In this document: positions 1-8,329 of the stretch, one piece after another
How positions within the stretch are numbered: the stretch's first letter is position 1
Layout of the letters: each line of letters opens with the position of its first letter
NCBI GenBank assembly: GCA_036526255.1
Contig: DATCYW010000043.1
Span: 1-64,000, forward strand
DNA: 64,000 nt
From: Malonomonas sp036526255
GTDB lineage: Bacteria; Desulfobacterota; Desulfuromonadia; Desulfuromonadales; Geopsychrobacteraceae
Direction: 5' to 3'
The notes under the pieces: generated by a model
What the model was told of the DNA's origin: nothing
Databases searched by the model: none
Seen by the model: the letters and a program-made list of their open reading frames with translations, nothing else
Translations under genes and position numbers: made by a program

Positions 1-513
1 TTCAGCCTGCGCAAAAGTTAACTGGTCCTGCGCCGCCAATGCCTGCAGGTAGAGTTCGGCCGTCCGCACAATTAAATCCTGCACGGCCATGGCGTATTCA
101 GCCTCGGCGCGCAGGTTGGCAGATTTGGATTGCTGGTAGCCGGCGATCAGATCCCAGTGAAAAACCGGCTGAGTCAGGGTGAGACTGTATGAGGTGGTGG
201 TAAAATCGGTCTGGCCAACCCCGAATACCGTATTGTCACTACTTTTGATGTCCTGAGTCGTTTGGGTATATTCAGCAGAACCGGCGATTGTCGGTAGTAA
301 TCTGGCGATCGCCTGTTTACGCCCCTCGTAGATGGCAAATTTTTGAAATTCCGCTGACTGCAGAACCGGGTCGTTCTGCTGCGCCTGCTGATAGACCTCC
401 ATCAGACCGGCGGCAAAGGCTGGCTGAGAAAGAAAAAAAAGTAACGGGAGAACGGATAGCGACAGACGTAAACAACCTATAACGACAGCATTCTGGTTAG
501 TTTGTGCTTCCAT
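1..513 (-). CDS. TolC-family outer membrane efflux protein (N-terminal part)
   Basis: The 171 codons in the window begin at an ATG at 513 preceded by AAGGAG and run off the left edge, so the 3' end is missing. Residues 1-37 form a signal peptide (hydrophobic run ending in QPAFA). The mature part starts with a helix of the type LMEVYQQAQQNDPVLQSA, typical of TolC/OEP proteins, followed by LPTIAGSAEY and SYSLTLTQPVFHWD, the usual outer-membrane-channel pattern. TolC proteins form the exit duct of tripartite efflux pumps or type I secretion. The partner pump genes would lie beyond the window. Its promoter carries a palindrome between -35 and -10. Family call is secure; the substrate is unknown. 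Confidence 0.85.
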   Translation of the reverse strand, partial: MEAQTNQNAVVIGCLRLSLSVLPLLFFLSQPAFAAGLMEVYQQAQQNDPVLQSAEFQKFAIYEGRKQAIARLLPTIAGSAEYTQTTQDIKSSDNTVFGVGQTDFTTTSYSLTLTQPVFHWDLIAGYQQSKSANLRAEAEYAMAVQDLIVRTAELYLQALAAQDQLTFAQAE

Positions 514-871
514 AAACGAACTCCTTTAGTGTGAAACTACAAATTTCGGACAGGGGAGGCGTTCACCTGTCCTAACAAAAAATTTAGCAAAATAAAAACG
601 ACAGACCAATGCCGTCATGGCAATAATACCTGACCACTATGGTCAGTCAAGCTATTCATTAATTTACCTGACATGAACGCAACCCATCAGAATTATTATT
701 CTATAATTGTCACAGGCAAATCCAACAAGGATATGCAAGCAACCCCCAATTTGCATAAACCAGCAGACAAGACAGGGCATTTTTAACTCTTACCGAAACA
801 CAAAATGTTGTGTTAATTTTAAAATTTTATTGCCATAAAAAAACGAGCAAACAACCACAGGTACCGACTGA
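514..871. other. Intergenic region between divergent genes
   Basis: This 358-bp AT-rich gap holds the tolC-like promoter and operator near its left third. The remainder (about 660-870) contains A/T runs and no convincing gene. It should also carry the promoter of the rightward TIR-like gene, but I could not pick a convincing -35/-10 pair. Confidence 0.5.
623..650 (-). promoter_or_regulatory. sigma-70 promoter of the tolC-like gene with an operator in its spacer
   Basis: On the minus strand TTGACT (650-645) and TATTAT (628-623) are separated by 16 bp. A perfect inverted repeat, CTGACCA-CTA-TGGTCAG (630-646), sits in the spacer and overlaps the end of the -35 box. A repressor bound there would block RNA polymerase. 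TetR-family repressors of efflux genes commonly use such sites; the regulator itself is not in the window, so the family is inference. Confidence 0.7.
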
Positions 872-1654
872 ATGGATACTGCGCAACTCACTGAACTTCT
901 GGATGAATTCAACTATCTGCTGGGGAGAGTCAGTAAATATCTGAAGAACAATCAATACGTCTACCTGCGGGCCTTCGACAGTTGGAATGACAGCTACAAC
1001 AGCTTGGCAGAGCGACTCAATGCCGACAGAACCCTCAGCGTCCCCCGCTTCAAAACCAGCGCAGTCGATTATTCACCGAGTGGCAAATCGATCAAACTGG
1101 CGTCCGTTGAAAAATTCGTCAAAATGATCAACCATCAGATAAGCCGCCTGGAAGAGAAAATCGAATCGTTAAACAAAGCAACCGAAATTAAACATGCGGC
1201 ATTTCAAGCTCTGCAGCAATTTTTTCACCGCGATGCAGATGATCTTCCGGTCGTACCGCCGCTTGCGGACAAGCGCATATTTATCGCGATCCCTGCTGGC
1301 GACACTGAACTGCAGCTTTTCTGGCAAGGTATTCAGCCGGCGCTTGAAACCCAGGGGCTCTCCTTTTTCCGTGCTGACCGGGAGCAGCTTGACGATGCAG
1401 CTCTCTGCGAAATCTGCCAGCAGCTCTATTCCTGCCGACTGGCGATTATCAACCTGAGCGGACAGGCCGCCAACGTCATGTTCACCCTTGGACTGGCTTA
1501 CGCCACCGGTAAACCACTGGTTCTTCTGCAGCAGCGGGAGGACGCGCCGCTCGGAGAAACATCCAATACCAGCTATCTGCGCTATACTGGCGCAGCCGAC
1601 CTGAAAGCATCACTCAGAGCGCTGCTGCCAACGCTGTTGAAAAACGACCGCTAA
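872..1654 (+). CDS. Coiled-coil protein with C-terminal TIR-like domain
   Basis: A 260-residue cytosolic protein. Residues 1-120 are helical, with a likely coiled coil around 90-115 (MINHQISRLEEKIESLNKA). From about residue 134 a Rossmann-like domain follows (RIFIAIPAGDTELQLFWQGI, then CRLAIINLSGQAANVMFTLGLAYA), resembling the TIR-like/deoxyribosyltransferase-like nucleotide domains of bacterial conflict proteins. In active relatives the last motif is NxxYELG with a catalytic Glu. Here the position is Thr (NVMFTLG), so it may bind rather than cleave a nucleotide. It ends 20 bp before the thioesterase gene and probably shares its transcript. No Shine-Dalgarno is obvious. Function unknown. Confidence 0.6.
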   Translation: MDTAQLTELLDEFNYLLGRVSKYLKNNQYVYLRAFDSWNDSYNSLAERLNADRTLSVPRFKTSAVDYSPSGKSIKLASVEKFVKMINHQISRLEEKIESLNKATEIKHAAFQALQQFFHRDADDLPVVPPLADKRIFIAIPAGDTELQLFWQGIQPALETQGLSFFRADREQLDDAALCEICQQLYSCRLAIINLSGQAANVMFTLGLAYATGKPLVLLQQREDAPLGETSNTSYLRYTGAADLKASLRALLPTLLKNDR

Positions 1655-1674
1655 CCTTTAACTGGAGTCTGGCG

Positions 1675-2214
1675 ATGACCGAGAAACCAGCCAAATACTG
1701 CAAAGAATCACGTGCCATCAAGGCCTCGATGGTGCAACCACCGGACACGAATCATTACGGCACCATGTTCGGCGGAAAAGTGATGTCGAATATTGATGAC
1801 ATCGCCGCCATTGCGGCGACCCGACACGCGCGCACCTCGGTTGTTACCGCCTCGACCGATTCGGTCGACTTTCTTCATCCGATCCGCAACGGCCAGTCGG
1901 TCTGCCTTGAGGCCTTTGTCACCTGGACCAACCGCACTTCGGTCGAAGTGTTCGTCAAAGTGGTCGCTGAAGACATGCTCAGCGGCGAACGAACCGTCTG
2001 CGCCACCTCTTTTCTGACCTTTGTGGCGGTTGATGTGAACGGAGAAAAGCAGATGGTACCGGCCGTCATCCCTGAGAGCGAGCTGGAAAAGTTCCTGTTT
2101 GACGGTGCGCCGGAGCGGGCGAAAAAACGACTGGAGAAGCGTGAGGTTTCCAAGGCCCTGGCGAAAAGATTCGGGGCGGACAGCCTGTGGCAGATGGAAC
2201 AGAAACAGAGCTGA
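1675..2214 (+). CDS. Acyl-CoA thioesterase, hotdog fold
   Basis: A 179-residue single-hotdog acyl-CoA hydrolase of the YciA/BACH family, releasing free acid and CoA. The family pattern is clear: HYGTMFGGKVMSNIDDIAAIAA (the N-H-x-G-T-x-F-G-G type active-site loop) and VTASTDSVDFLHPIRNGQ. The C-terminal 40 residues form a charged helix common in this family. The ATG at 1675 has GGAG about 8 bases upstream. It stands between the TIR-like gene and an acyl-CoA synthetase, so ligase and thioesterase probably adjust one acyl-CoA pool. Substrate chain length cannot be told from sequence alone. Confidence 0.88.
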   Translation: MTEKPAKYCKESRAIKASMVQPPDTNHYGTMFGGKVMSNIDDIAAIAATRHARTSVVTASTDSVDFLHPIRNGQSVCLEAFVTWTNRTSVEVFVKVVAEDMLSGERTVCATSFLTFVAVDVNGEKQMVPAVIPESELEKFLFDGAPERAKKRLEKREVSKALAKRFGADSLWQMEQKQS

Positions 2215-2295
2215 AAAATGACTCAATCGACCCGGCCTTCTGACCAATCTTGAGTCAGGGCCTTTGCTATCAAAGTCTGAAGAGGGAGTAAATCC

Positions 2296-3960
2296 ATGTC
2301 AGATGCACTGCAATTTACCGTCGGCGGCCTGCTCGAAGAGACTGCCCGCCGCTTTCCGCACAACGACGCACTGGTCTACCCTGATCGCAACCTGCGTCTC
2401 AGTTACCGGCAATTCGACCAGCTGACCGACCGGATCGCCAAGGGGCTGTTCCGCCTCGGCGTACGCAAGGGCGATCACGTTTCGATCTGGGCGACGAACG
2501 TCCCTGAATGGGTGATCCTGCAGTTTGCCACCGCCAAAATCGGCGCGGTACTGGTGACCATCAACACCAACTACAAATCGGCGGAACTCGATTTCGTACT
2601 CCGTCAATCTGACTCAACCACCCTGTTTCTGGTACAAGGATTCAAAGACACCGATTACGTCGACACGCTCTACAGTGTGCTGCCGGCGCTGAAAAAGGCC
2701 AAACCGGGGGATTTCCACTGCGAAAAGCTGCCGTTTTTGAAGAACATCGTCTTTCTTGGCGATGATCAGCACGAAGGGATGCTCAATTATCGTGAGCTGG
2801 AAAAGCTCGGTGCTGATGTCTGCGACGAAGTATTGAAAGATCTGAAGAAGGGGCTGGATCCGCATGAAGTGATCAACATGCAGTACACCTCGGGCACCAC
2901 CGGTTTTCCCAAAGGGGTGATGCTGACCCATTACAATATCGTCAACAACGCCTACAACATCGGCCAGTGCATGAAGTTCAGCGAAATCGACCGACTCTGC
3001 ATCCCGGTGCCGTTTTTTCACTGTTTCGGCTGCGTGCTCGGCGTGCTGGCCTGCGTCACCCACGGCGCGACCATGGTGCCGGTTGAGACCTTCGATCCTG
3101 AAACCGTGCTGCGCACCGTCGAAGCAGAGAAATGCACCGCCCTGCACGGCGTACCGACGATGTTTATCGCCGAACTGGAGCACCCCAACTTCAAACAATA
3201 CAACCTCTCCAGCCTGCGCACCGGCATCATGGCCGGCTCCCCCTGCCCGATCGAGGTGATGAAGCAGGTCATCCGCGATATGAACTGCTCCGAAATCACC
3301 ATCGCCTACGGTCAGACCGAAGCCTCGCCGGTGATCACCCAGACCCGCACCCAGGACCCGATCGAACGGCGCGTCGCCAGCGTCGGCCGGGCGCTGCCGG
3401 ATGTTGAAGTGAAAATTGTCGACATCAACACAGGCATCGAACTGCCGCCCGGAGAACAGGGGGAGCTCTGCACCCGCGGCTACCTGGTGATGAAGGGTTA
3501 TTACAAGCTACCGGATGAAACCGCCCTGGCGATTGATGAGAAAGGCTGGCTGCACACCGGCGACCTGGCGGTAATGGATGACAGCGGCTACTGCCACATC
3601 ACCGGGCGGATCAAGAACATGATCATCCGCGGCGGTGAGAACATCTACCCGCGCGAGATTGAAGAGTTCCTGTTCACCCACCCGAAAGTTTCGGATGTGC
3701 AGGTTTTCGGCGTGCCGGATAAGAAGTTCGGCGAGCGGGTGATGGCGTCGATCAAGCTGCGCGAGGGGGTCAAGTGTACGGTTGAGGAGATCCGCGAGTA
3801 CTGTCACAACAAAATCGCCAACTACAAAATTCCCCACTACGTTAATTTCGTCGACAGTTACCCGATGACCGCCAGCGGCAAGGTTCAGGTGTTCAAGTTA
3901 CGCGAGATGGCGATTGCCGAATTCGGTCTGGAAGATGCGGCGGCAGTAGCGACCGCCTGA
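2296..3960 (+). CDS. AMP-forming acyl-CoA synthetase (fatty acid type)
   Basis: A 554-residue ANL-superfamily ligase that activates a carboxylic acid with ATP and CoA through an acyl-adenylate. The P-loop-like motif is MQYTSGTTGFPKGVMLTHYN (about residue 195), the adenylate-binding motif is IAYGQTEASPV, the hinge motif is WLHTGDLAVMDDSGY...GRIKNMIIRGGENIYP, and the catalytic Lys lies in MTASGKVQVFKLRE near the C-terminus. Length and motif set fit medium/long-chain fatty acyl-CoA synthases related to FadD. The ATG has GAGGGAG upstream. It follows the thioesterase by about 80 bp and is closed by a strong terminator. It is distinct from the two aromatic-type ligases further right. Confidence 0.9.
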   Translation: MSDALQFTVGGLLEETARRFPHNDALVYPDRNLRLSYRQFDQLTDRIAKGLFRLGVRKGDHVSIWATNVPEWVILQFATAKIGAVLVTINTNYKSAELDFVLRQSDSTTLFLVQGFKDTDYVDTLYSVLPALKKAKPGDFHCEKLPFLKNIVFLGDDQHEGMLNYRELEKLGADVCDEVLKDLKKGLDPHEVINMQYTSGTTGFPKGVMLTHYNIVNNAYNIGQCMKFSEIDRLCIPVPFFHCFGCVLGVLACVTHGATMVPVETFDPETVLRTVEAEKCTALHGVPTMFIAELEHPNFKQYNLSSLRTGIMAGSPCPIEVMKQVIRDMNCSEITIAYGQTEASPVITQTRTQDPIERRVASVGRALPDVEVKIVDINTGIELPPGEQGELCTRGYLVMKGYYKLPDETALAIDEKGWLHTGDLAVMDDSGYCHITGRIKNMIIRGGENIYPREIEEFLFTHPKVSDVQVFGVPDKKFGERVMASIKLREGVKCTVEEIREYCHNKIANYKIPHYVNFVDSYPMTASGKVQVFKLREMAIAEFGLEDAAAVATA

Positions 3961-3995
3961 GAGACTAGCGACTTTAAACAACCCTGCCAAAAAGG

Positions 3996-4032
3996 AAGCC
4001 ACCTGCCGTTTTTACGGCAAGGTGGCTTTTTT
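3996..4032 (+). terminator. Rho-independent terminator after the acyl-CoA synthetase
   Basis: A near-perfect stem (AAGCCACC-TGCCG pairing with CGGCA-AGGTGGCTT, one bulged base) with a short T-rich loop is followed by six T. It ends the 872-3960 transcript and separates it from the TIR gene. Confidence 0.88.
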
Positions 4033-4139
4033 CGTCAATTGCTAGAATTCATTAAAAAGTCAGTTATAGTACCTGCAGAGAATGCAGCCAACAGCATCAA
4101 TATCCTCTGAACACCTCAAAGGATCACAGGAGAATCGCT

Positions 4140-4820
4140 ATGGGCATTTTCAGCAGAAAGCATGACACGACCGCAACCATCCGGCGCATCTGGCACAGCC
4201 CTCCCCCCGGCGCACCCTGGTACTACTGGACATATGTCCTGTTCGAAGCGCGCGGCCAGCCGATCGAAGTCAAACTATCCAAGCGTCAGGCAAAGAGCTT
4301 TGTCACCAAGAATTGCGAGGGGGATACTGGCCATCTGGTTTACGCGGGAAAAGACCTCGTCTCCTGGGAAAAAGCCTCAGCAGAAAAGCCTATCCGGCCG
4401 AAAACCGACCTCAGCATCTTTGTCTCCTATGCGCACGAATGGTCTGATGACGCTGCCTATATCTCACAAGTTTTCCAGGCACATGGACTGAACGTCTGGA
4501 TCGATACGGGCGAAGTTCACACCGGAGATAAGCTCACCAGCAGCGTTCTCAAAGCGATTAAAGCTGCCGATTATTTCGTCGCCCTGCTGTCGCCGGAATA
4601 CTTCGCCTCCCCCTGGTGTATTCGTGAACTGGAAGCGGCATCCGATAACGGCATAAAGGTGCTGCCGATCAAAGTCTCTGAAGGCAAATTGAAGTTCCCG
4701 CCGCACTTGAAGAAATTATACGAGGACGAGTTGGGAGAGCCGGTTTTTCTGGATATTCGCAGTAGGGATCCATCCGTCAAACTTGGTGAACTTGCAGAGC
4801 AGATGATTAAACAGCGGTAA
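4140..4820 (+). CDS. TIR-domain protein
   Basis: 226 residues. Residues 1-85 form a small beta-rich domain (WYYWTYVLFEARGQPIEVKLSKRQ) of unknown role. Residues 90-226 are a TIR domain: box 1 LSIFVSYAHEWSDDAAYI, the BB-loop region GLNVWIDTGEVHTGDKL, and the catalytic-Glu segment SPWCIRELEAA, so the residue used by NAD-cleaving TIR proteins is present. Known bacterial TIR proteins hydrolyse NAD+ or make cyclic ADP-ribose signals in phage defence. The ATG has an AGGAG upstream. It is a single-gene unit between a terminator and the convergent CoxE-like gene, so no partner is evident. NADase activity is inferred from the intact motif. Confidence 0.85.
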   Translation: MGIFSRKHDTTATIRRIWHSPPPGAPWYYWTYVLFEARGQPIEVKLSKRQAKSFVTKNCEGDTGHLVYAGKDLVSWEKASAEKPIRPKTDLSIFVSYAHEWSDDAAYISQVFQAHGLNVWIDTGEVHTGDKLTSSVLKAIKAADYFVALLSPEYFASPWCIRELEAASDNGIKVLPIKVSEGKLKFPPHLKKLYEDELGEPVFLDIRSRDPSVKLGELAEQMIKQR

Positions 4821-4834
4821 AATGATGGGTAGCG

Positions 4835-6040
4835 TCACGCCGCCCCGAGCGTGCGCCCTGAACCTTTACTCAGCAGCCTAATCCCCTCCTCCAACCCTTC
4901 AAGGGTCAGGGGGAACATCCGCCCACCCATGATCTGCCGCACCATGCCGACCGACTGGGTAAAGTTCCACCAGCCCTGCGGCGTGGGGTTCAGCCAGATG
5001 GCATCCTTGTAGGCATCAAGCAGGCGCTGCCCCCAGACATAACCCGCCTCGTCGTTCATATGTTCGACGCTGCCGCCGACCATGGAAATTTCGTAGGGAC
5101 TCATGGCGGCGTCACCGACAAAGATCAGCTTGTAGTCGGGCCCGTAGGTGTGAATCACATCCCAGAGCGCGATCCGCTCGGCCCGGTAGCGCTGGTTGTC
5201 GCGCCAGACGCTTTCGTAGACAAAGTTGTGAAAATAGAAGTATTCCAGCTGCTTGAATTCAGTGCGGGCAGCGGAGAACAGCTCTTCGCAGATTTTAATG
5301 TGCTCATCCATCGAGCCACCAACATCGAAGAACAGCAGCACCTTGATCTTGTTGTGCAGTTTGGGCACCAACTTCAGATCAAGATAGCCGGCGTTGTGGG
5401 CGGTGGCGCGGATGGTGCCGGGCATATCGAGAACTTCCGGCGCGCCTTCGCGGGCGAAATGCCGCAAACGCCGCAGCGCGACTTTGATGTTACGGGTACC
5501 CAACTCAACCGAGCCGTCGAGATTTTTAAACTCGCGCTTGTCCCAGACCTTGACCGCGCGGCGGTGGCGGGATTCCTGCTGGCCGATGCGCACCCCTTCG
5601 GGGTTGTAACCATAGGCACCAAACGGCGAACGGCCGCCGGTACCGATCCATTTGCTGCCGCCCTGATGACGCTCTTTCTGTTCGGCCAGACGTTGTTTCA
5701 GCGTCTCCATCAACTTTTCAAAACCACCGAGCGCTTCGATCTGGGATTTTTCTTCTTCAGAGAGCATCAATTCGGACAACTTGCGCAGCCACTCCTCGGG
5801 AATCTGCGTCTCCAGATCTTCGCCGAGATTGTTTATCCCGTCAAAATACTGGGCGAACACCCGGTCGAACTTGTCGAAATGGGTCTCATCCTTGACCAGG
5901 CATATTCTTGCTAGATAATAAAAATCCTCAACGCTGCCCCAGATCACCTGTTTATCCAACGCTTCGAGCAGGGTCAGATACTCGCGGATGGTGACCGGGA
6001 CTTTGGCTTGTTTTAGTTGTAGGAAAAAATCGACCAGCAT
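4835..6040 (-). CDS. VWA-domain protein, CoxE-like
   Basis: 401 residues from the ATG at 6040 (MLVDFFLQLKQAKVPVTIRE, the usual start of this family; an upstream in-frame extension runs into repeat sequence and was rejected). Residues about 260-390 are a von Willebrand A fold with a degenerate MIDAS: LLFFDVGGSMDEH, where DxSxS has become DVGGS. CoxE-like proteins pair with MoxR-type AAA+ ATPases to insert cofactors or remodel metalloenzymes. The MoxR gene lies 560 bp upstream on the same strand, separated by a repeat. The client is unknown; it could be one of the metalloenzymes encoded here, which is inference. Confidence 0.82.
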   Translation of the reverse strand: MLVDFFLQLKQAKVPVTIREYLTLLEALDKQVIWGSVEDFYYLARICLVKDETHFDKFDRVFAQYFDGINNLGEDLETQIPEEWLRKLSELMLSEEEKSQIEALGGFEKLMETLKQRLAEQKERHQGGSKWIGTGGRSPFGAYGYNPEGVRIGQQESRHRRAVKVWDKREFKNLDGSVELGTRNIKVALRRLRHFAREGAPEVLDMPGTIRATAHNAGYLDLKLVPKLHNKIKVLLFFDVGGSMDEHIKICEELFSAARTEFKQLEYFYFHNFVYESVWRDNQRYRAERIALWDVIHTYGPDYKLIFVGDAAMSPYEISMVGGSVEHMNDEAGYVWGQRLLDAYKDAIWLNPTPQGWWNFTQSVGMVRQIMGGRMFPLTLEGLEEGIRLLSKGSGRTLGAA

Positions 6041-6603
6041 GGATTGTTTCTTTCGTTTTGGGGAAAAAGCAGACCGGCGGGTCGCGTCCCGCCAGACGCC
6101 TTCCTTTTTGTCCAAGCCAACAAAAAGGAAGCAAAAAATGGCTTTATTATTTCTGCCACTAGGAGTTGGTGCTCCTTCAAACGGCTCTGCAAAAAGAGAA
6201 CAACAACCTTGCTTCGATCGGCCTGAAACCGAAAGGCCCCGGCTCGCTATGCTCACACGGGTTAAACGGGTGTGGCGCTACCACCATTGATCCAACGGCA
6301 AAAGGAGGAAGCAGTTTAAAAATATTAGATCCCAGCAGCATGTTCCATTGCTGCCACGGCCGCTTCCGTTTAACCCATTTGAGCGGCTTTTTGCTCAATG
6401 GGGCCTTTTGCACTCAAGCGCGACAACGCTGTCAGCTGTTTAGATTTATCCGACCACCGACATCCCAACAGGGCGCAAATTGCCGAGACAGAAATAAAAA
6501 GAGTTTCTTTTGGTTACTTTTCTTTGCGATCAAAGAAAAGTAACCCGGCTGTCGGGCCGGAACCCGACGGTCCTAAGCACTCAAAAAAACCGAGAGCAAC
6601 ACA
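6041..6603. repeat. Intergenic composite repeat with two perfect hairpins
   Basis: 563 bp without a credible gene between the moxR-like and coxE-like genes. Two perfect hairpins lie at 6100-6131 (12-bp arms CTTCCTTTTTGT/ACAAAAAGGAAG) and 6512-6545 (15-bp arms starting GGTTACTTTTC). Between them is GC-rich sequence that yields only spurious short reading frames. The second hairpin resembles mobile intergenic repeats found in several proteobacterial lineages. Copy number in this genome cannot be judged from one window. Confidence 0.6.
6512..6545. repeat. Perfect 15-bp inverted repeat (hairpin)
   Basis: GGTTACTTTTCTTTG, a CGAT loop and the exact reverse complement. It would fold as a hairpin in RNA from either strand. 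Its perfect symmetry and position at one end of the repeat region suggest it is the border of a repeated element. Confidence 0.75.
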
Positions 6604-7452
6604 TCAACCTCGCCGTCGCCCCATCCCCCCAACCAACCGCTCAAACAACCCAACATCCTGCTCATTCTTCAACAACGCCCCATGCAACGGCGGTATCGAC
6701 CGACCGGGCTCTTTACTCTGCAGGGCTTCGGCAGGGATATCCTCAGCCACCAGCAGTTTGAGCCAATCGAGCAGTTCCGAAGTGGAGGGTTTTTTCTTCA
6801 AACCGGGGACTTCACGCATACCGAAAAAGGTTTCCAGCGCCACTTTGAGCAACGACTGCTTGATCCCCGGATAATGAACATCGACAATCTGCGCCATGGT
6901 TTCGGCTTCGGGAAAGCGGATGTAATGGAAGAAGCAGCGGCGCAAAAAGGCGTCGGGCAGCTCCTTTTCATTGTTGCTGGTGATGATGATCACCGGCCGA
7001 TGTTTTGCGGTAATCAGTTGCCGGGTCTCGTAGACGTAGAACTCCATCCGGTCGAGTTCCTGCAGCAGATCGTTGGGAAATTCAATATCCGCCTTGTCGA
7101 TTTCATCGATCAACAGTACTGCGCGCTGTTCCGACTCAAAAGCCTGCCACATCTTCCCTTTGATGATGTAGTTGCCGATCTGGTGCACCCGCTCATCGCC
7201 AAGCTGTGAATCACGCAGCCGTGAAACGGCATCATATTCGTAAAGTCCCTGACTGGCCTTGGTGGTCGATTTGACATGCCACTGAAACAGCGGCATGCCG
7301 AGGCTTTTGGCCACCTCTTCGGCCAGCATCGTCTTGCCGGTGCCCGGCTCCCCCTTGATCAACAGCGGCCGCCCCAAAGTGATCGCGGCGTTGACCGCCA
7401 GGTTCAGATCATCGGTCGCCACATAAGATTCGGTTCCGGTAAATTTCATCAT
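6604..7452 (-). CDS. MoxR-family AAA+ ATPase
   Basis: 282 residues, the compact MoxR size. Walker A is GEPGTGKT (about residues 35-42), Walker B is AVLLIDEIDKAD, sensor 1 is IITSNNEKELPDAFLRRC, which also holds the arginine-finger region. MoxR ATPases work as chaperones with VWA proteins in maturing metalloenzymes, such as CoxD with CoxE. The start ATG is preceded by AGGGA. It lies 39 bp downstream of a methyltransferase gene in a long minus-strand series following the glutaconyl-CoA decarboxylase genes and upstream of the CoxE-like partner. The client protein is not shown by the sequence. Confidence 0.88.
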   Translation of the reverse strand: MMKFTGTESYVATDDLNLAVNAAITLGRPLLIKGEPGTGKTMLAEEVAKSLGMPLFQWHVKSTTKASQGLYEYDAVSRLRDSQLGDERVHQIGNYIIKGKMWQAFESEQRAVLLIDEIDKADIEFPNDLLQELDRMEFYVYETRQLITAKHRPVIIITSNNEKELPDAFLRRCFFHYIRFPEAETMAQIVDVHYPGIKQSLLKVALETFFGMREVPGLKKKPSTSELLDWLKLLVAEDIPAEALQSKEPGRSIPPLHGALLKNEQDVGLFERLVGGMGRRRG

Positions 7453-7491
7453 TATTATTCCCTGCAGTTATCAACTATAAGCAACGGCCAG

Positions 7492-8325
7492 TTATTCCGG
7501 TCGCTTGAGTATCGTCTCAATCAGAGCGATGCGGTCTTCTTCAAGATTACGTACCTGATTCTGCGCCATCAGCCGGAAATCGGTGCCCAGCAACAGATGG
7601 ATACCGAGGCGCGGCAGACCATCCTGTTTGATCTTCGCGCCCATGCGGCGGAACCAGACGCGCCCCTTTTCAGTGCTATCCTGCCAAGTTAAGATTTCGA
7701 AACCAACATCCTGCAGTGTAGCATGCAGCTGCTGCTGAGTTATCAGATGGCTGATATCGGATGTACGGGCCCAGGGTACGGGAAAATGGACCGGTCCGCC
7801 CTCCCCGGCCAGCACATCATAGATGGCCAGCCGACCGCCCGGTTTTAGAACCCGCCACATCTCGGTATAGAGTCCGGTTTTGTCGGCGATGTTCATCGAC
7901 GCATGCTGAGTCCAGAGCAGGTCGAAACTGCTGTCAGCAAAAGGCAAATCCAGGGCGTTGCTTTGGCGATAGGAAACCCGCGAAGCCAGACCGAGGCGCT
8001 GTGCGAACATGCTCGCGACCTGACAATACTCTTCGGAAAGGTCGATGCCGGTGACCTGGCAACCGAACTCGCTGGCAAGACAACGGGATGCGCCGCCAAG
8101 ACCGCAACCAACATCCAGTACCTGCAACCCGTCAGAAAGACGGAGCTGTTGCGCGAATTCGAGCGTGGCCCTTCGTCCGCCGATATGAAATTCATCAATC
8201 GGTGCCAGGTCTGCGATTTCCAACCGATCAATATCCAGTCCGGCAGCAACGAGCGCGCTCAGTAGCCTCTGTTCAAGGCCTTGATGAGCGTAGTGCGCCG
8301 CGACAGGTTCCATTGCTTGGTCCAT
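7492..8325 (-). CDS. Class I SAM-dependent methyltransferase
   Basis: 277 residues. SAM-binding motif I is VLDVGCGLGGASRCLA (around residue 88), motif II VTGIDLSEEY, motif III DLPFADSSFDLLWTQHASMNI, and post-motif WRVLKPGGRLAIYDVL. The pattern is closest to small-molecule methyltransferases such as sarcosine/dimethylglycine or methoxy-transferring types; the substrate cannot be assigned. Its ATG lies only 4 bp after the stop of the OadA-like gene, so it is cotranscribed with the decarboxylase operon. Why a methyltransferase accompanies that operon is unclear. Confidence 0.75.
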   Translation of the reverse strand: MDQAMEPVAAHYAHQGLEQRLLSALVAAGLDIDRLEIADLAPIDEFHIGGRRATLEFAQQLRLSDGLQVLDVGCGLGGASRCLASEFGCQVTGIDLSEEYCQVASMFAQRLGLASRVSYRQSNALDLPFADSSFDLLWTQHASMNIADKTGLYTEMWRVLKPGGRLAIYDVLAGEGGPVHFPVPWARTSDISHLITQQQLHATLQDVGFEILTWQDSTEKGRVWFRRMGAKIKQDGLPRLGIHLLLGTDFRLMAQNQVRNLEEDRIALIETILKRPE

Positions 8326-8329
8326 CGAC

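Noticed and set aside
5060..5914. Rightward 284-codon frame opposite the CoxE-like gene
   Set aside because: It is the antisense shadow of a well-conserved VWA-protein frame, with no family likeness or ribosome site.
6041..6256. N-terminal extension of the CoxE-like protein to 6256
   Set aside because: The extension is translated repeat sequence; the family start MLVDFFLQLKQ is at 6040.
6166..6543. Short frames inside the 6.0-6.6 kb repeat
   Set aside because: Overlapping frames on both strands with odd composition and no ribosome site; typical spurious frames of GC-rich repeats.
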